A stretch of 64,000 nucleotides of DNA from Saccopteryx bilineata (Eukaryota > Chordata > Mammalia > Chiroptera > Emballonuridae). The notes beneath the pieces were generated by a model. That model was given only the letters and a program-made list of their open reading frames with translations, searched no databases and was not told the origin of the DNA. The DNA is taken from contig NC_089492.1 of assembly GCF_036850765.1 (NCBI RefSeq), forward strand, positions 67,890,982 through 67,954,981, given 5' to 3'. Of this stretch, positions 1 to 11,066 are shown piece by piece (position 1 is the stretch's first letter; each line of letters opens with the position of its first letter). The translations under genes were made by a program, and so were the position numbers.

Positions 1-232
1 TGACTATTATCAGTAAGGCTTCTGGTTCACAAGAGGCTATTAGTTCAGTTTTTGGGAAGTCAAAAGTCACACGTGGATTGTTGATGATGCAGGTGTTGGT
101 GCCCCTAACCCGGCTGTTCAAGGGTCCACTGTAATTGACAAATGCTGTTTGTACTGCACGCGTTTTTCTAGGGCTGTGCATAGCTTACAGCAGATGATCA
201 CAGGTGCTTAAGCTCCACAAGAGGCTCATCCA

Positions 233-473
233 CTAACAGGGCTGCTCAACAGGGCAGCCACTAGCCACGTGTGGTTATTTAAATGTAAATAACTTCTTTA
301 CTAAAAATTTACAAAAATTCTAGTGTCTACTCTGTAACGTGGCTGTGGCTGAGTTAATCTACTGTCACCTTTTTAATGAAACAGAAAATTCAGTCTCCCA
401 ATTGCATTACTGGAATTTCAAATGCTTAAGAGCTACATGTAGCTAGTGGCTGTTCTCCGGGACACTGACGGCA
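233..473. mobile_element. MER5-like hAT-Charlie MITE relic with an inserted 80-bp segment
   Basis: The left side reads CAGCCACTAGCCACGTGTGG and the right side has AGCTACATGTAGCTAGTGGC, the inverted sub-terminal motifs typical of MER5-type non-autonomous hAT elements. The middle (294-373) does not belong to that family. It is a near-identical copy of 1586-1665. Family name is from memory; the inverted motifs are seen directly. Confidence 0.6.
294..373 (+). repeat. 80-bp direct duplication, copy 1
   Basis: Matches 1586-1665 at 79 of 80 positions by eye; the single difference is T at 309 against G at 1601. It interrupts the MER5-like element, so this copy is more likely the inserted one. There is no poly(A) tail and no visible target duplication, so this is not a normal retroposition. 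Confidence 0.9.
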
Positions 474-727
474 GAAAACCGCTTTCATTGCAGGAGATTC
501 TCCTGGGCAGAGTTGTTTTAAAAGACTTAAAAATTAAATTTATCATAAAAATTCTTAAGTAGGTGAAAAAAAAAACACAAAATTAACCCCCGCAAAACAA
601 AACAAAGCAAAACAAAAACCTGCCTCTAAATTTCATCATGGGGTCACTAATTTTAGATTCTTAAGTGTGAAAGAAGCAGCATAAAATAAATGCAGATATG
701 GAAAACATCCTAGAGATCTTGCCCTAC

Positions 728-916
728 CTTCTCCTTCTTCTTTGATAGACTTTGGTTGAGAGACAGCAAAGCACTGCATAGTTTCGTATTTCTGATGTGC
801 TTCCTGGTTATCATGACCTTCCTCTTCGGAGTCAGGTAAGGGTTTCACGAGCATCCGACAATTGAAAGTATGGCTGTTCCGCCTGGGAGGCTCGCCAGAC
901 CAAGATCCCCCATTCA
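728..916 (-). CDS. NCOA2: NCOA2 post-PAS exon (residues 181-244)
   Basis: A 189-bp exon. Acceptor TTGCTCAG ends at 917 and donor GTAGGG begins at 727. It encodes [20 protein letters not shown] followed by the acidic stretch [18 protein letters not shown] and ends ...SIKEEGE plus one base of the next codon. This is the segment between PAS-A and PAS-B of NCOA2. The remaining coding exons (PAS-B, receptor-interaction LXXLL boxes, activation domains) lie beyond position 1. The exon is flanked on both sides by an 80-bp near-identical direct repeat (294-373 and 1586-1665), which is unusual. The exon itself is intact. Confidence 0.95.
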
Positions 917-1585
917 CTGAGCAAGGCAGAAGCAATTGAAACAATAAAGACATTAGACACACGACTGCCAAATTATTAAAATGACATATGAAGTATCCAG
1001 TTATATTATTTTTATATAGTGTTTATACTCTCCTAAGCAATATCATAATCTGGAGGGAAAAATATTCTTGGGTTAATGTTTCAGCAACTTGAGATAATTC
1101 AAAATGTCTTTTTATTTTTCACTCTGATCCCTTCAAGTTCAGATCTTGATCATTTATTTATTACTAGAATACTATAGTTCTCTATTTTGGAGTTTTTCTA
1201 ACTTTGACTTCCTGGAAACTTAGTTGAATCTCCTCGCATTCCAGTTTTAGATGTTACCCCGTACTCAAAAATCTGTAAGGGGCACCAACTATAGCATGCA
1301 TTCAATTTTTTACAAGGATTTGGACTCGATGTAGTCAGGAGTATGAAGGCTATTCAAACTGATAAACCAAAATCTCACCAAGAACAGCCTCTTCTCCATC
1401 TAAACAGCTCCTCCACACAGCCCATCCTTTCCCACACCCCATCCCACATGGGCATCTCTGCTCCCATGGCCTAAGACATCAGGCTGCCTGTTTCTCCCAC
1501 CCAATGACTCCTGCCCTAAGGCTGAGATCCTCTGTATCTCGAACCAACAACTACTATAGGCGCCCACACTGCCTCCTCTTACAGG

Positions 1586-1665
1586 TTCTTTACTAAAAAT
1601 GTACAAAAATTCTAGTGTCTACTCTGTAACGTGGCTGTGGCTGAGTTAATCTACTGTCACCTTTT
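1586..1665 (+). repeat. 80-bp direct duplication, copy 2
   Basis: Same orientation as 294-373 and offset by 1292 bp. It lies in the intron on the other side of the 189-bp NCOA2 exon. The flanks differ completely from those of copy 1, so the shared block ends sharply at both sides. Confidence 0.9.
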
Positions 1666-2475
1666 CTGTGTCATGTACATTTCCTCAATAAGACTGTCCA
1701 ATACTTAGAATGATTAATTTTGAGAACGAAAGGGTATTTCTGTATCACCAGGTCAACTTCCTCAGAGAAAACGGTCCAAAAAAAATTTTGTTCACCAGTG
1801 AAAGAGCTGAAATCAGCCCAGAACCAATTCTCATTTTGCCATTCTTTCTTTACTGTTCCTTATGTGTTACTTAAAAAATATTAGGACCAGCAGGGCTGAA
1901 AGAAGGGATCGGAACCAGGCAGTCACCAGATAAGCTAATGCTCTCTCAGAAGCCACCGGTAGACAGCCCTGAACTGGACAGCAGGTGTTAGAGGTGTCAT
2001 GGTCCACACCACGCTAACCCCACAGCCGCTGGGCTGCAGAGGAGTGGAAAAGGAAACAAACGCTGGAGAGAAAAAGGCATTATCAAGCTAACTGCAAGAA
2101 ATAGTTTTAGAATTACAGAAGGAAGCAGAGCTAACTTTATACATTGATGCAGATATTTGAGAAGTCAATTTCACCACCAGCATGCTTACAAGCTCATTTA
2201 TATAGTGAGGACTACACAGAGTAATCAAAGGAAAGAGTTCATATTTACACAGGTTAATAAATAATTTGAAAGTATAAAAAAGTACAATATAAAGTAAGGC
2301 AAAGACCTTAGGCAAGTGAATTAATAATAATAGTGAATGAATAAGTATAGGTCCTTTGAGGAAGTCATAAAATTACTGAAGAGATTTGAAAATATCAGCT
2401 ACTTGAAATAAGAAATCCCGTTTTCTTGTTCATTTACTAGAGAAGATAATAGAAGACTCTTACATAAATAACATA

Positions 2476-2793
2476 TTTCCCCATGTATAAGACACATCAT
2501 TCCCCAAAAAACTTGGGGTCTAAAAACCTAGTGCATCCTATATGGTGGCTGTAGATTTTTTTACTTGCATTTCCCGCTTTTATATGCTCATTGTTGAAGA
2601 CAGTGATTTGTCATCAGACACTGATGAGGACAAGCTAATGGATGGGAATTTCAAAAGTAATGAGGAATTGTATGAATTTTATGATAAATAAAACTTCAGT
2701 TTGATAACTTTACATAATAAATTTTTTCCCTAAATTTCGGGCCCCAAAATTAAGGTGCATCTTATATATGGAAGCGTCTTATATATGGGGAAA
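2476..2793. mobile_element. TA-flanked non-autonomous DNA transposon (MITE)
   Basis: The ends form inverted repeats: CATATTTCCCCATGTATAAG at 2472 and its near reverse complement CTTATATATGGGGAAATATG ending at 2797. TA lies at 2474-2475 and 2794-2795, suggesting a Tc1/mariner-class TA target duplication. An internal segment (about 2590-2690) reads in one frame as an acidic tail with DSDLSSDTDEDK and a TAA stop, which could be the last codons of the parent transposase. Confidence 0.65.
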
Positions 2794-3001
2794 TATGATA
2801 TTCATCTATTTTGTGTTTCTGTTGCAGTCACTTTGAATGAGGGTTTTATCAGGGAAAGGCCGTATGTGATGAAATTTGAAAGAATCTTTCCCTATTTACT
2901 GTGTGAGTAGTAAGACCAACTAATATACACAGTCTTAAGAAAACAGTAACACTTGATAACTCTGGACTTGACCTTTTTCTCTCTTAAAATATGCACTTCT
3001 T

Positions 3002-3374
3002 GGCCCTGGCCGATTGGCTCAGTGGGACAGCGTTGGCCTAGCGTGCAGGAGTCCCGGATTCGATTCCCAGTCAGGGCACACAGGAGAAGCGACCATCTGC
3101 TTCTCCACCCTTCCCCCTCTCCTTCTTCTCTGTATCTCTCTTCCCCTCCTGCAGCCAAGGCTCCATTGGAGCAAAGTTGGCCCGGGTGCTGAGAATGGCT
3201 CTGTGGCCTCTGCCTCAGGCGCTAGAATGGCTCTGGTTGCAACAGAGCGATGCCCCAGATGGGCAGAGTATCGCCCCCTGGGGGCGTGCCAGGTGGATCC
3301 CGGTTGGGCGCATGCGGGAATCTGTCTGACTGCCTCCCTGTTTCCAACTTCATAAAAATACAAAAAAAAAAAAA
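3002..3374 (+). mobile_element. Ves-like tRNA-derived SINE
   Basis: The head GGCCCTGGCCGATTGGCTCA carries pol III A-box and B-box-like motifs (GATTCGATTCCC). The body contains GCCAAGGCTCCATTGGAGCA, and the element ends in a poly(A) tail. Target duplication ATGCACTTCTT is at 2991-3001 and 3375-3385. Confidence 0.93.
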
Positions 3375-4170
3375 ATGCACTTCTTTTCTCCATGAAGATG
3401 ATCTTAGCATCATCACTTTAAGTGAGAATATTAAAAAAAGAGCCACTTAGTAAGTGGGAAGAGCCATACTCCAGACGAGTCCAGAGCAGCAAATAAAGTG
3501 GGCCCATGCTGTGAATCACCCACTTTAAAATGTGGCCCTTAATAATCATAATCATGTCCACATTGGGCAGCATCTCCAGCATGAGATGAGAAGGTCAGGA
3601 ACCTGGAGCCGGAGGGTGGGTGAGGAGGCAGCCCCTGCTGAAGACACCTGCAGAACCACTGGGTCCGTGAGATCAAAGGGCCCGTTTAGGACTCCTGGCT
3701 GAGAGTGTCTGAGCCCTCCACACCCGCTTGTTCCTTAACATTTTATTTTTAGAATGTTGTATATGCCCACATGCATACTTTTTCACTAGCTGGATCCAAA
3801 ATAAGTTGAATCTCAAACTTCTCAGACAGTCATGGAGAAAAAGGACAACACAGAGTTGCTGGCACTGGATAGAGTGGGAGGCAATTTGGCAACTTCTTAA
3901 CAAGAACAACCAAAAAAAAAAAAAACCCATGAAAACACTTGTTCTGAGTACTTTCCATCTGAATTTTTTCCTGTAATGTAAATATGGGGCTGAAACAATC
4001 AATCAGTCAAGATCAATGTCTACAGATGTCCTTTTCTGTATGACTTAAACATTAACACAATCATCTTTACACCCCCACCTGACACACTATAGTTTTAACT
4101 AACCCCTGAGACAATGTGTGCAGTGAGGGAGGGCGGGGAAGTGAGGGAGACCCAGGAGACAATCCTTTAC

Positions 4171-4348
4171 CTATAGACTTTGGCAGCAGGTTTTTGACAA
4201 ATTCAGTGTGGTCCCCAACATGCAGGATGCTATATACACTTTTGTTCATCAGCTCCTCTTGGTTATACCTTAGGTACTGTGTCACATTCTCTGAAACAAA
4301 TACAACGTTGCCTTCCAGGTTCACTACAAAGAAGAACCCATCAAGAGC
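4171..4348 (-). CDS. NCOA2: NCOA2 PAS-A exon (residues 122-181)
   Basis: A 178-bp exon. Acceptor CTTTTCCCTTAG ends at 4349 and donor GTAAAG begins at 4170. The translation runs [20 protein letters not shown] and on through the [19 protein letters not shown] segment to NLLPKSI, which is the first PAS repeat of NCOA2. In p160 proteins this region helps partner binding and stability. The exon begins in phase 0 and ends with one base of the Val181 codon, matching the next exon. No frameshift or stop is present. The neighbouring intron holds a MIR and an old antisense L1 3' fragment but nothing that touches the splice sites. Confidence 0.96.
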
Positions 4349-4639
4349 CTAAGGGAAAAGACACAAACAGTATTAGAAAGGATGCAACAGAAAGTCATAA
4401 CCAATTGTTAAGAAGGCAACAAACACTTTAAGGAAAACATCCAATTCACACATGGATAAAAAAGTGATCCCTTGTCCTTTCCTAGTTTTCAGGAACAATA
4501 CATTTTCTGTTGGTGAAATTATTCCATCTTCATAGGTGGGAGAGCCACCTCGGTTCTTGTCATGAAATAAATAACAAACACTAACCCTGGTAATTTATGA
4601 GGACATAATTATTGCCAAGTAAAGGTGTATAGGCACTTA

Positions 4640-4845
4640 TTTTATTTTTTCTTTTCCTTTTTTCCTTTTTATTGAATTTACTTGGGCAATATTGGTTAAC
4701 AAAATTATACAGGTTTCAGGTGCATAATTCCACAGCACATCATCTGTACACGTATTGGGTGTTCACCACCACAAGTCAAGTCTCCGTCCCTCACCATTCA
4801 TCCCCTCATACCTTCCCCCATGTCCCCGAGCACTGCCTCGAGACT
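4640..4845 (-). mobile_element. Old L1 3'-end fragment, antisense
   Basis: A T-rich start followed by ATTGGTTAACAAAATTATAC and CAGGTTTCAGGTGCATAATT, then TCACCACCACAAGTCAAGTC. This order is typical of the antisense 3' UTR of older mammalian L1 elements. No target duplication is evident. Confidence 0.65.
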
Positions 4846-5084
4846 CGAGGTTTTGAAAGAGACTTGACGCTTTGGTTTGTAACAGTGAGCACTGGAAAGT
4901 TAACCACCCAGTGCTTCTATAGTGCTTGTTCTCCAGACTGTCAGACTGCAGGCTTCTAAATCACCTAGGTAACAGTAGCATTTTTCCTGTAATGGGTACA
5001 TAGCCTCCCGTTTTCCTGTCATTCCTGTCTAGATTAGGGGAGGAGATGAGGAATGTTGGGTCATTTTAGGAAATAAAGATAATA

Positions 5085-5290
5085 ATGGTAGCTGTTGAGT
5101 ATGTTTCTGTGCCTTAAACACATTGTGTCATTTTACTATTTACAACTCTGGAAGGAATTTACAGAGGAAGAAATTGAGGCTCAAGGAGGCCAAGTGATTT
5201 GTCCAAGCTTTTGCAGCTGGTCGGTGGCAGAGCTGCAGTCTGAATGCAGGGCACCTGTCCCCAGAGCTCGTGCTTGTGAGGCCCATGCAG
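5085..5290 (+). mobile_element. MIR (ancient tRNA-derived SINE)
   Basis: Diverged MIR core: GAAGAAATTGAGGCTCAAGG, then CCAAGTGATTTGTCCAAGC and GGTGGCAGAGCTGCAGTCTG, in the order of the MIR consensus. The divergence fits an element older than placental radiation. Confidence 0.8.
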
Positions 5291-6011
5291 GGAGAGCTCT
5301 GCCTGTAGTCGCGCCGGTCCCTTTCCTGGCCTGTTTGCCGCAGTGATGCAAAGGCCAGGAGCAGCTAGCCTTTCCCTTTTTGATCCTTGCTCATTAGAGC
5401 TCTGAGTGGACAGGACTAGAAAAGGCTTGATATTGACCAGGCATTCCTAGAAAGAGGGTCACCTAGAATAGTATACCCAGTTTATGCCACACACCTTCTC
5501 CATGCTATGTATTTATGACTTTTATAACATGAATATTCATGTACATACTGGTATAATGTGTATGGATTGGGCATAAAATGTTTACTTTTCCTTAGTTTTT
5601 TTTCCTTAAGTTATTATTTAACAGGCTCCTATTTTGTGAGCTTATTCCATTCTTAATTCAATTTTTATCACCAAACTAATAGATCTCCTAAATTAGAACT
5701 GACCATAAGGTACCAGTGAAAAGCTCCCACATCCTCTCCCCCCCCCCAAAAAAAAATCAACGCTACTTGGTTTTAAGTTTTCCTTAAATATTTTGTTGGG
5801 TCTTACTGATGGTAAGCAAAACTATATGTAAATGGCCTTCTGGAATGGTTTGGCAACAACCCTTGAAAATCTGTGTGAGTGTGTGTGTCTGTGAGGGGGA
5901 CAGGAAGTAAGTCAACTGGTTACTTATGTACCAAGTATCCTTGTAAGCTTATTGCTTTAGATGCACATTCATCAGGAATTTTCATAATTATAATACACAT
6001 AGTTCACTTTT

Positions 6012-6320
6012 TTTTTTTACAGAGATAGAGAGAGAGGGATAGATAGGGACAGACAGACAGGAATGGAGAGAGATGAGAAGTTTCAATTCTTCGTTGAGGC
6101 ACCTTAGTTGTTCACTGACTGCTTTCTCATATGTGTCTTGACTGTGGGCCTTCAGCAGACTGAGTGACCCCTTGCTCAAACCAGCGACCTTGGGTCCAAG
6201 CTGGTGAGCTTTGCTCAAACCAGATGAGCCCGCGCTCAAGCTGGCGACCTCAGGGTCTCGAATCTGGGTCCTCCGCATCCCAGTCCAATGCTCTACCCCC
6301 TGTGCCACTGCCTGGTTAGG
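6012..6320 (-). mobile_element. Rhin-1-like SINE, antisense
   Basis: Reads as T-tract, GA-rich tail complement, TGAGCGAGC-like body with CCAGCTTGG motifs in reverse, and the tRNA-like head at 6300-6320 (reverse complement of CCTAACCAGGCAGTGG). Target duplication AGTTCACTTTT is at 6001-6011 and 6325-6335. Confidence 0.92.
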
Positions 6321-8319
6321 CCACAGTTCACTTTTGAAAGTGCATGTAGCTTCCTACTGCTTTTGTACTCTGGTAAAAAGGCTGACTTATGGCTTAATAT
6401 AACCGAAAGATGAAATTGTTTCATCTTATAAAGCTTGTTGTTTTAAAAAGCTCACTACAATGTGCTTTGATGAAAAAAGCTGACATTTGCTTTTGTTGCC
6501 TAGCAACCACTATGCTATGATGTAAGCATGAGTGTGCATCTATGCCTAGGAACTGCTCAGCAGGAAGAGGTTTTCTCTGCTTAAATTATTACATGTTAAC
6601 AGAGATAACGATCAAAATTCAAACTGTAAGTCACCAGATTCAAGCATTACCTCTCTAACAGACCTAGCACTAATGTCGAGCTATGCTGGGACTTGCTCAA
6701 TGCACTAAATTCTCAGAAGACTATTTGGAAACTTGGTTTGATTTTATGAGATAAGGCCCTCTGACACCCAGCAGTCTGATTTCTCCACTTAATGAATTTG
6801 CTCTCAAAGGGCTTGAGTCACAGCCTTGTGGTAATGCTAACACGTCCTTTTAGAATCCTCAGAAGTCTTCCCAGGAGTTTTCACCCTACTTTAATTTTTT
6901 CCTCTGACATAAAGAATAAATACGAGACATATGAACATTTCCTAATAGTAATAATTTAGGTTATGATAATTTTCAAATCAATTTTGTTTGTAATTCAAAA
7001 TGTTCTTCACAGAAGTTAACTCCTTTCTTTTGTCTAATTCTAAATGGTCCACCTGCTTAGAGATTTCTTATCTGCTTCTGAGAACCAAATGGGAAGCAGC
7101 ACCCTCTGGCCTTCCACGGCCTTGCTGACTCTAGAAAATCAGGTTAGTGTGTTTTTGCTTTTTCCCTGAAAATTGTAGTTGGGTGAGTTCAAGGCAGTGA
7201 ATCAAGAGCAATAAGCAAGGGCCAGGATGGGTCATTTAGAGTCTTTTGGCAGCAGGTCGGGCCCCAGAGAATAAGCTTTGTCATTTCTAAATACAAAGAC
7301 TGGGTCAGACAGCCTTATACTTTTTATTTTTTCTGTCTCTCCCCCCACCCCTCAAGTATATGGTAGATATATCACAGAATTCAGTTTTCTAAAAATAAAA
7401 TCATCTTATGAACTAATTTAAAAAGAGGGGTGATTGCTGGTTATTTCTACTTTAAAAATCCTAAATTCTTGTATGTATGCAGCTGCTGCAAAGCTTCTGG
7501 CCACACAGTACTTTTCGATCTCATCATATCATTAGCAGAGTAAACTGTCCTGAGAACTGACATAATTTATGTCTCAGGGCTCCTCTGCTTCTTGTTATAT
7601 ATTCACTGACATTTTCCCTCATTTTACCATAGCCTACATCTTGAATTTTAATTCCGGAATAGGTACAGCACAGTACGGGGTGCTTAATACTGTACTAGTT
7701 AATAAAATAGAAAAGCTGGACTTTACAAATTCTAGACAGAAGTCTGGTCATAAAAGTTCTTCAAGCTAATGAAGAACAGGCAGTTAAGACCAACCATTAT
7801 ACTTGTGATGCTTATATCTTTAAAGTTCTGCCTATTACCTTCAATTTTCATCTTTATGAGATAAATAAACTAGCTTGAAGTTGCCTAAATAAAAAGCATA
7901 AACCTCCTTTTGGTCTTCAAATTTTAACCTATATATATATACACACACAGCATATGTACATGACATACATAAAATCTAAGAATTGGGGGGAAATTTAAAA
8001 CTAAAATATAGCAGAATTTAACAGGACTTGTAAATACGATTTTCCAAAATGAATGCTCCACTGTCAGTTAATGCCTGTCAATTTATATTCTAATCTAGTC
8101 AATTTCATTCTCTATCTTTCATTTGAAATGTATATATGCTGGAATCAGGAGCTAGTAGATACATGTTAATAAATCCAAGAAGTAAGTAGTGCTTCAACTT
8201 TCAATCTTAGGAGTAAAAGTTAACCATGGATTATCCATAAATTACATTTACCTGAAAACAAATGTAATAACATGAACAACAACATTGTAAAATACAGAAC
8301 CCAAACAAGGGTGGGCTAC

Positions 8320-8423
8320 CTCAAGCATCATGGGCCCCAGCGCATCCTTGTCAATGACCCCCTGCCCCGTGGATGAGACGTCTGACTTCTGCACTTCGTC
8401 TATGTTGGCAGCTGCTGCTTTCT
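8320..8423 (-). CDS. NCOA2: NCOA2 linker exon between bHLH and PAS (residues 87-121)
   Basis: A 104-bp exon. Acceptor GTTGCAG ends at 8424 and donor GTAGC begins at 8319. It encodes [20 protein letters not shown] and then [15 protein letters not shown], the NCOA2-specific linker between the bHLH and the PAS region. It starts with the last two bases of the Glu87 codon and ends on a complete GAG codon (phase 0), so it joins both neighbours in frame. It sits at the 3' end of a 48.8-kb intron, so the splicing machinery must span a large block of mobile DNA to join it to the bHLH exon. No disruption is visible. Confidence 0.96.
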
Positions 8424-8523
8424 CTGCAACAAACGTTAAGTGTGAATTAAATGGCACTGCTATTTCAAGAACAGAGTGACACAGAAACATTTTATTGTAA
8501 TGATTTTTAAATCTCCAGTGAGA

Positions 8524-10240
8524 TCAGATATAGCTATAAAAGAGTTGGGGCACATCCCCGCTGCTGCTGAATAGGAGAAGCTGCTGGAAGCAGGAGCCAG
8601 AACGTTCACTCTCACCTCCAGACCCTGCGGCTCAGCTCCCTCTCACGATGCTGATAAATGAGGTTAGTGGCTTTATGCTAGTCCCTATCTAGATTATGAA
8701 ATTGCTATGGACTGCGACACAATTAGTTTTTACTCCAGAGATTCTTCAGACTAGGAAGACAGAGGGTCTGCTGTTCCGAATTCAGCAAGGTGACCAGATG
8801 CATTTGCACACAGCTAAGGAAAGAACACAGAGGTGTCTAAGCTTCTAAGGCAGCCGGCACATGACACTCTATAATGACCACATTGACTCCTGTCCTGTTT
8901 CCCCTCTTGTCACATTCACAGAAACCAGAGAGGAGAGGCCCCCCCTTAGGCCCCAGAGTTTCAGTGGCCACCCTTTCTCTGGGTGCAGAGGCACATAACA
9001 TGTGCTCCTGGATTAAAATATGCACAGGCAACTTTCAGGCCCGCTTGGACCAGGAGAATGTTACATCATGGAAAATTCTTGCAGAAGATATAGATGCATA
9101 TTTGTCAATATATATGTAAACCAATTGTTTCAAGAATACCAAAAAGTTAAAAGCATAACAGCTACATACCGACAACTTGTTAGAAACAACACGGAAACCA
9201 TGCACCAATTATTTGTAACCGAGTAAATTAAGGTATATCCTTGTTTACACTGCATGTTATCATCGTAATTAAATGCAAACAGAAAATTGTAAATCAATTT
9301 AGTACTCAGAATTAACCTGCTTTCATGATCTTGGTAAATTTTGATGCCTTAAAATTTTTTTTTTTTGTAAAAGAGTTTTTACACAGTATTTTGAAAACCG
9401 GTAAATCTTAATTTGTCCCTGAGAACCTGGAAAATAAAATTTAAAAATTATGCAGGTACTCCAAATCTTACCACTCCCGTGATGAGCGCTTCTGCATCTG
9501 TCTCTTTACCAGCGGAAGAGAGAAGACCCTGTGCAGTTCAAGCCCAAGTCCAGCACTTAGCAGGAGTAGGAGTCAGAGCAAGTCACCTCAACTCCTTAAC
9601 CTGGCACCTACCTTCTGGACATAAACTGCGACAGGAGTATACATGGGAGGTGTGTAAGGCACACACACGTTAAACTATAAAGTAGCCAACAAATACAACT
9701 TGCTACTAGCATACTGTGGTTATCAGCACTTCCTTATTGAGTTCCCAATGCGGAGCTTCCCGTGAGCAGTATGTCTGCTTTTTCAGTCATGCTAACACAC
9801 TCCTGATTCACCTCCTGAGATCTAAGTGCTTGCAACCAGCTATAAATGCAAAGATGACTCGCTTGGTAGCCTTTATAACTCAGGATTGTGTGGATTTGTC
9901 AGTCCACACTGTGTTTTTTTCTTGCAACCTTCCTGACCTAGCTCTTGACTGTTAGTTCCCACAAACTTGTCCTCTCTGCAGGCTTAGTCTCAGCCCAATT
10001 TCTCAGCCTCAACTGAGGCACCAAATACTTCAGGCTCTCCAGAAAATTACTGCCTAGGACACCCAACCCTTGTCTGCCTAGAACTTTTTTACTGCCAAAT
10101 ATATGCCAAAGAAATGCATATTGGGTAATACTATTTTTTTTTCTTTCCTAGTTCACCAGTAAGGCTGTAGACTTCTCTTCAGGAGCAGGACTGGGACCAC
10201 CACCTGCTGCTTCATCAATGTTCAGCTATCTTACCCCCAC
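8524..10240. other. Intron stretch without recognised elements
   Basis: About 1.7 kb with a T-tract at 9355-9366 and short unsupported open frames. I recognise no exon, RNA gene or mobile element. Confidence 0.6.
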
Positions 10241-10243
10241 CCC

Positions 10244-11066
10244 CTATTCACGGTTTCAGTTTCCTACGGTCAACCGTGGGCTGAAAATGGAAAATTTGTA
10301 TAAGTTTTAAATTGTGCGCCACTCTGAGTAGTGCGACGAAATCTCATGCTGTTGTCCAGCCCCCCTTCCCAATCATCCCATCATCCCTTTGCTCAGCATC
10401 TCCACGCTGTGACACTCCTGCCCACTGGTCACTAGGCAGTCATCTCAGTTACCAGAGTGACTACTGCAACATGGTGCTGCTTGTCTTCGAGTCCTCCTGA
10501 TATTTTTTAAAAGATTTTATTTATTGATTTTACAGAGAAAGGAAAGAGATAGGAGAGAGGAATGAGAAGTATCCACTCATAGTTGCTTCCCTTCAGGGAT
10601 TCACTGGTTGCTTGTCATATGTGCCTTGACCGGGCAAGCCCAAGGTTTTGAACCAGCAACCTTAGCATTCCAGGTCGACACTTTATCCACTGTGCCAACA
10701 CAGATCAGGCGAGTCATCCTGATTTTCTCAAAGCACAAGGGTAGTGATGCTGGCAATTGGAATATGCCAAAGAGAAGCCGTAAAGTGCCACCATTAAGTG
10801 GAAAGGGGAGTACAGCACAATAACATATTCTGAGAGAGAGACTACATTCACATAGCTTTTATTACAGCATATTGTTACAACTGTTCCAGTTCATCATTAG
10901 TTATTATTGTTAATTTCTTACTGTGCCTAATTTATAAATTAAACTTTATCATAGGTAGGTATGAATAGGAAAAATCACAGTATATGTGGGGTAGTTACTA
11001 TCTGTGATTTTGGGCATCTCCTGGGGTTCTTAGAACATGTGCCCTAAGGTTAAGGAGGGACTGCTT
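10244..11066 (+). mobile_element. Tigger (pogo-class) DNA transposon relic interrupted by a SINE
   Basis: The left part carries TTCACGGTTTCAGTTTCCTA and CGGTCAACCGTGGGCTGAAA, the Tigger 5' sequence. After the SINE the plus frame reads KGSDAGNWNMPKRSRKV, close to the start of Tigger transposase. The right end (GGTTAAGGAGGGACTGCTT) matches the terminal sequence. Most of the transposase is deleted. This is an old, inert copy. Confidence 0.78.
10501..10710 (-). mobile_element. Short CCTGACCTGTG-type SINE, antisense
   Basis: Reverse complement of the short tRNA-derived family; GTGCCTTGACCGGGCAAGCC marks the body and CACAGATCAGGC the head. Flanked by GAGTCCTCCTGA (10489-10500) and GAGTCATCCTGA (10711-10722). 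It is inserted within the Tigger relic, so it is younger. Confidence 0.88.

Larger units (their letters stand above)
1..727 (-). other. NCOA2: NCOA2 intron (partial) downstream of the 916-728 exon
   Basis: Intron sequence running off the left edge. It contains a MER5-like hAT relic at about 233-473 with an 80-bp insertion inside it. An A-rich stretch at 567-618 contains repeated CAAAA-type units. No further exon is recognised. Confidence 0.85.
917..4170 (-). other. NCOA2: NCOA2 intron between the PAS-A exon and the post-PAS exon
   Basis: A 3.25-kb intron. It holds the second copy of the 80-bp duplication, a TA-flanked MITE (2476-2793) and one Ves-like SINE (3002-3374). The rest (about 1670-2470 and 3390-4170) is AT-rich single-copy-looking sequence in which I recognise no gene or further repeat. 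Confidence 0.9.
4349..8319 (-). other. NCOA2: NCOA2 intron between the linker exon and the PAS-A exon
   Basis: A 3.97-kb intron with an antisense L1 3' fragment (4640-4845), a MIR (5085-5290) and an antisense Rhin-1-like SINE (6012-6320). I recognise nothing in 6340-8319 beyond AT-rich intron sequence and a short TATA/CACA dinucleotide run near 7930-7950. Confidence 0.9.

Noticed and set aside
3002..3393. Several overlapping open frames of 79-124 codons on both strands
   Set aside because: They lie wholly inside a Ves-like SINE. The same overlapping frames recur in the copies at 15.3, 32.4, 34.7, 47.1 and 50.7 kb, so they are by-products of the GC-rich repeat.
9413..9673. 86-codon open frame on the plus strand
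   Set aside because: Single short frame in intron DNA without homology that I recognise or splice signals fitting a coding exon.
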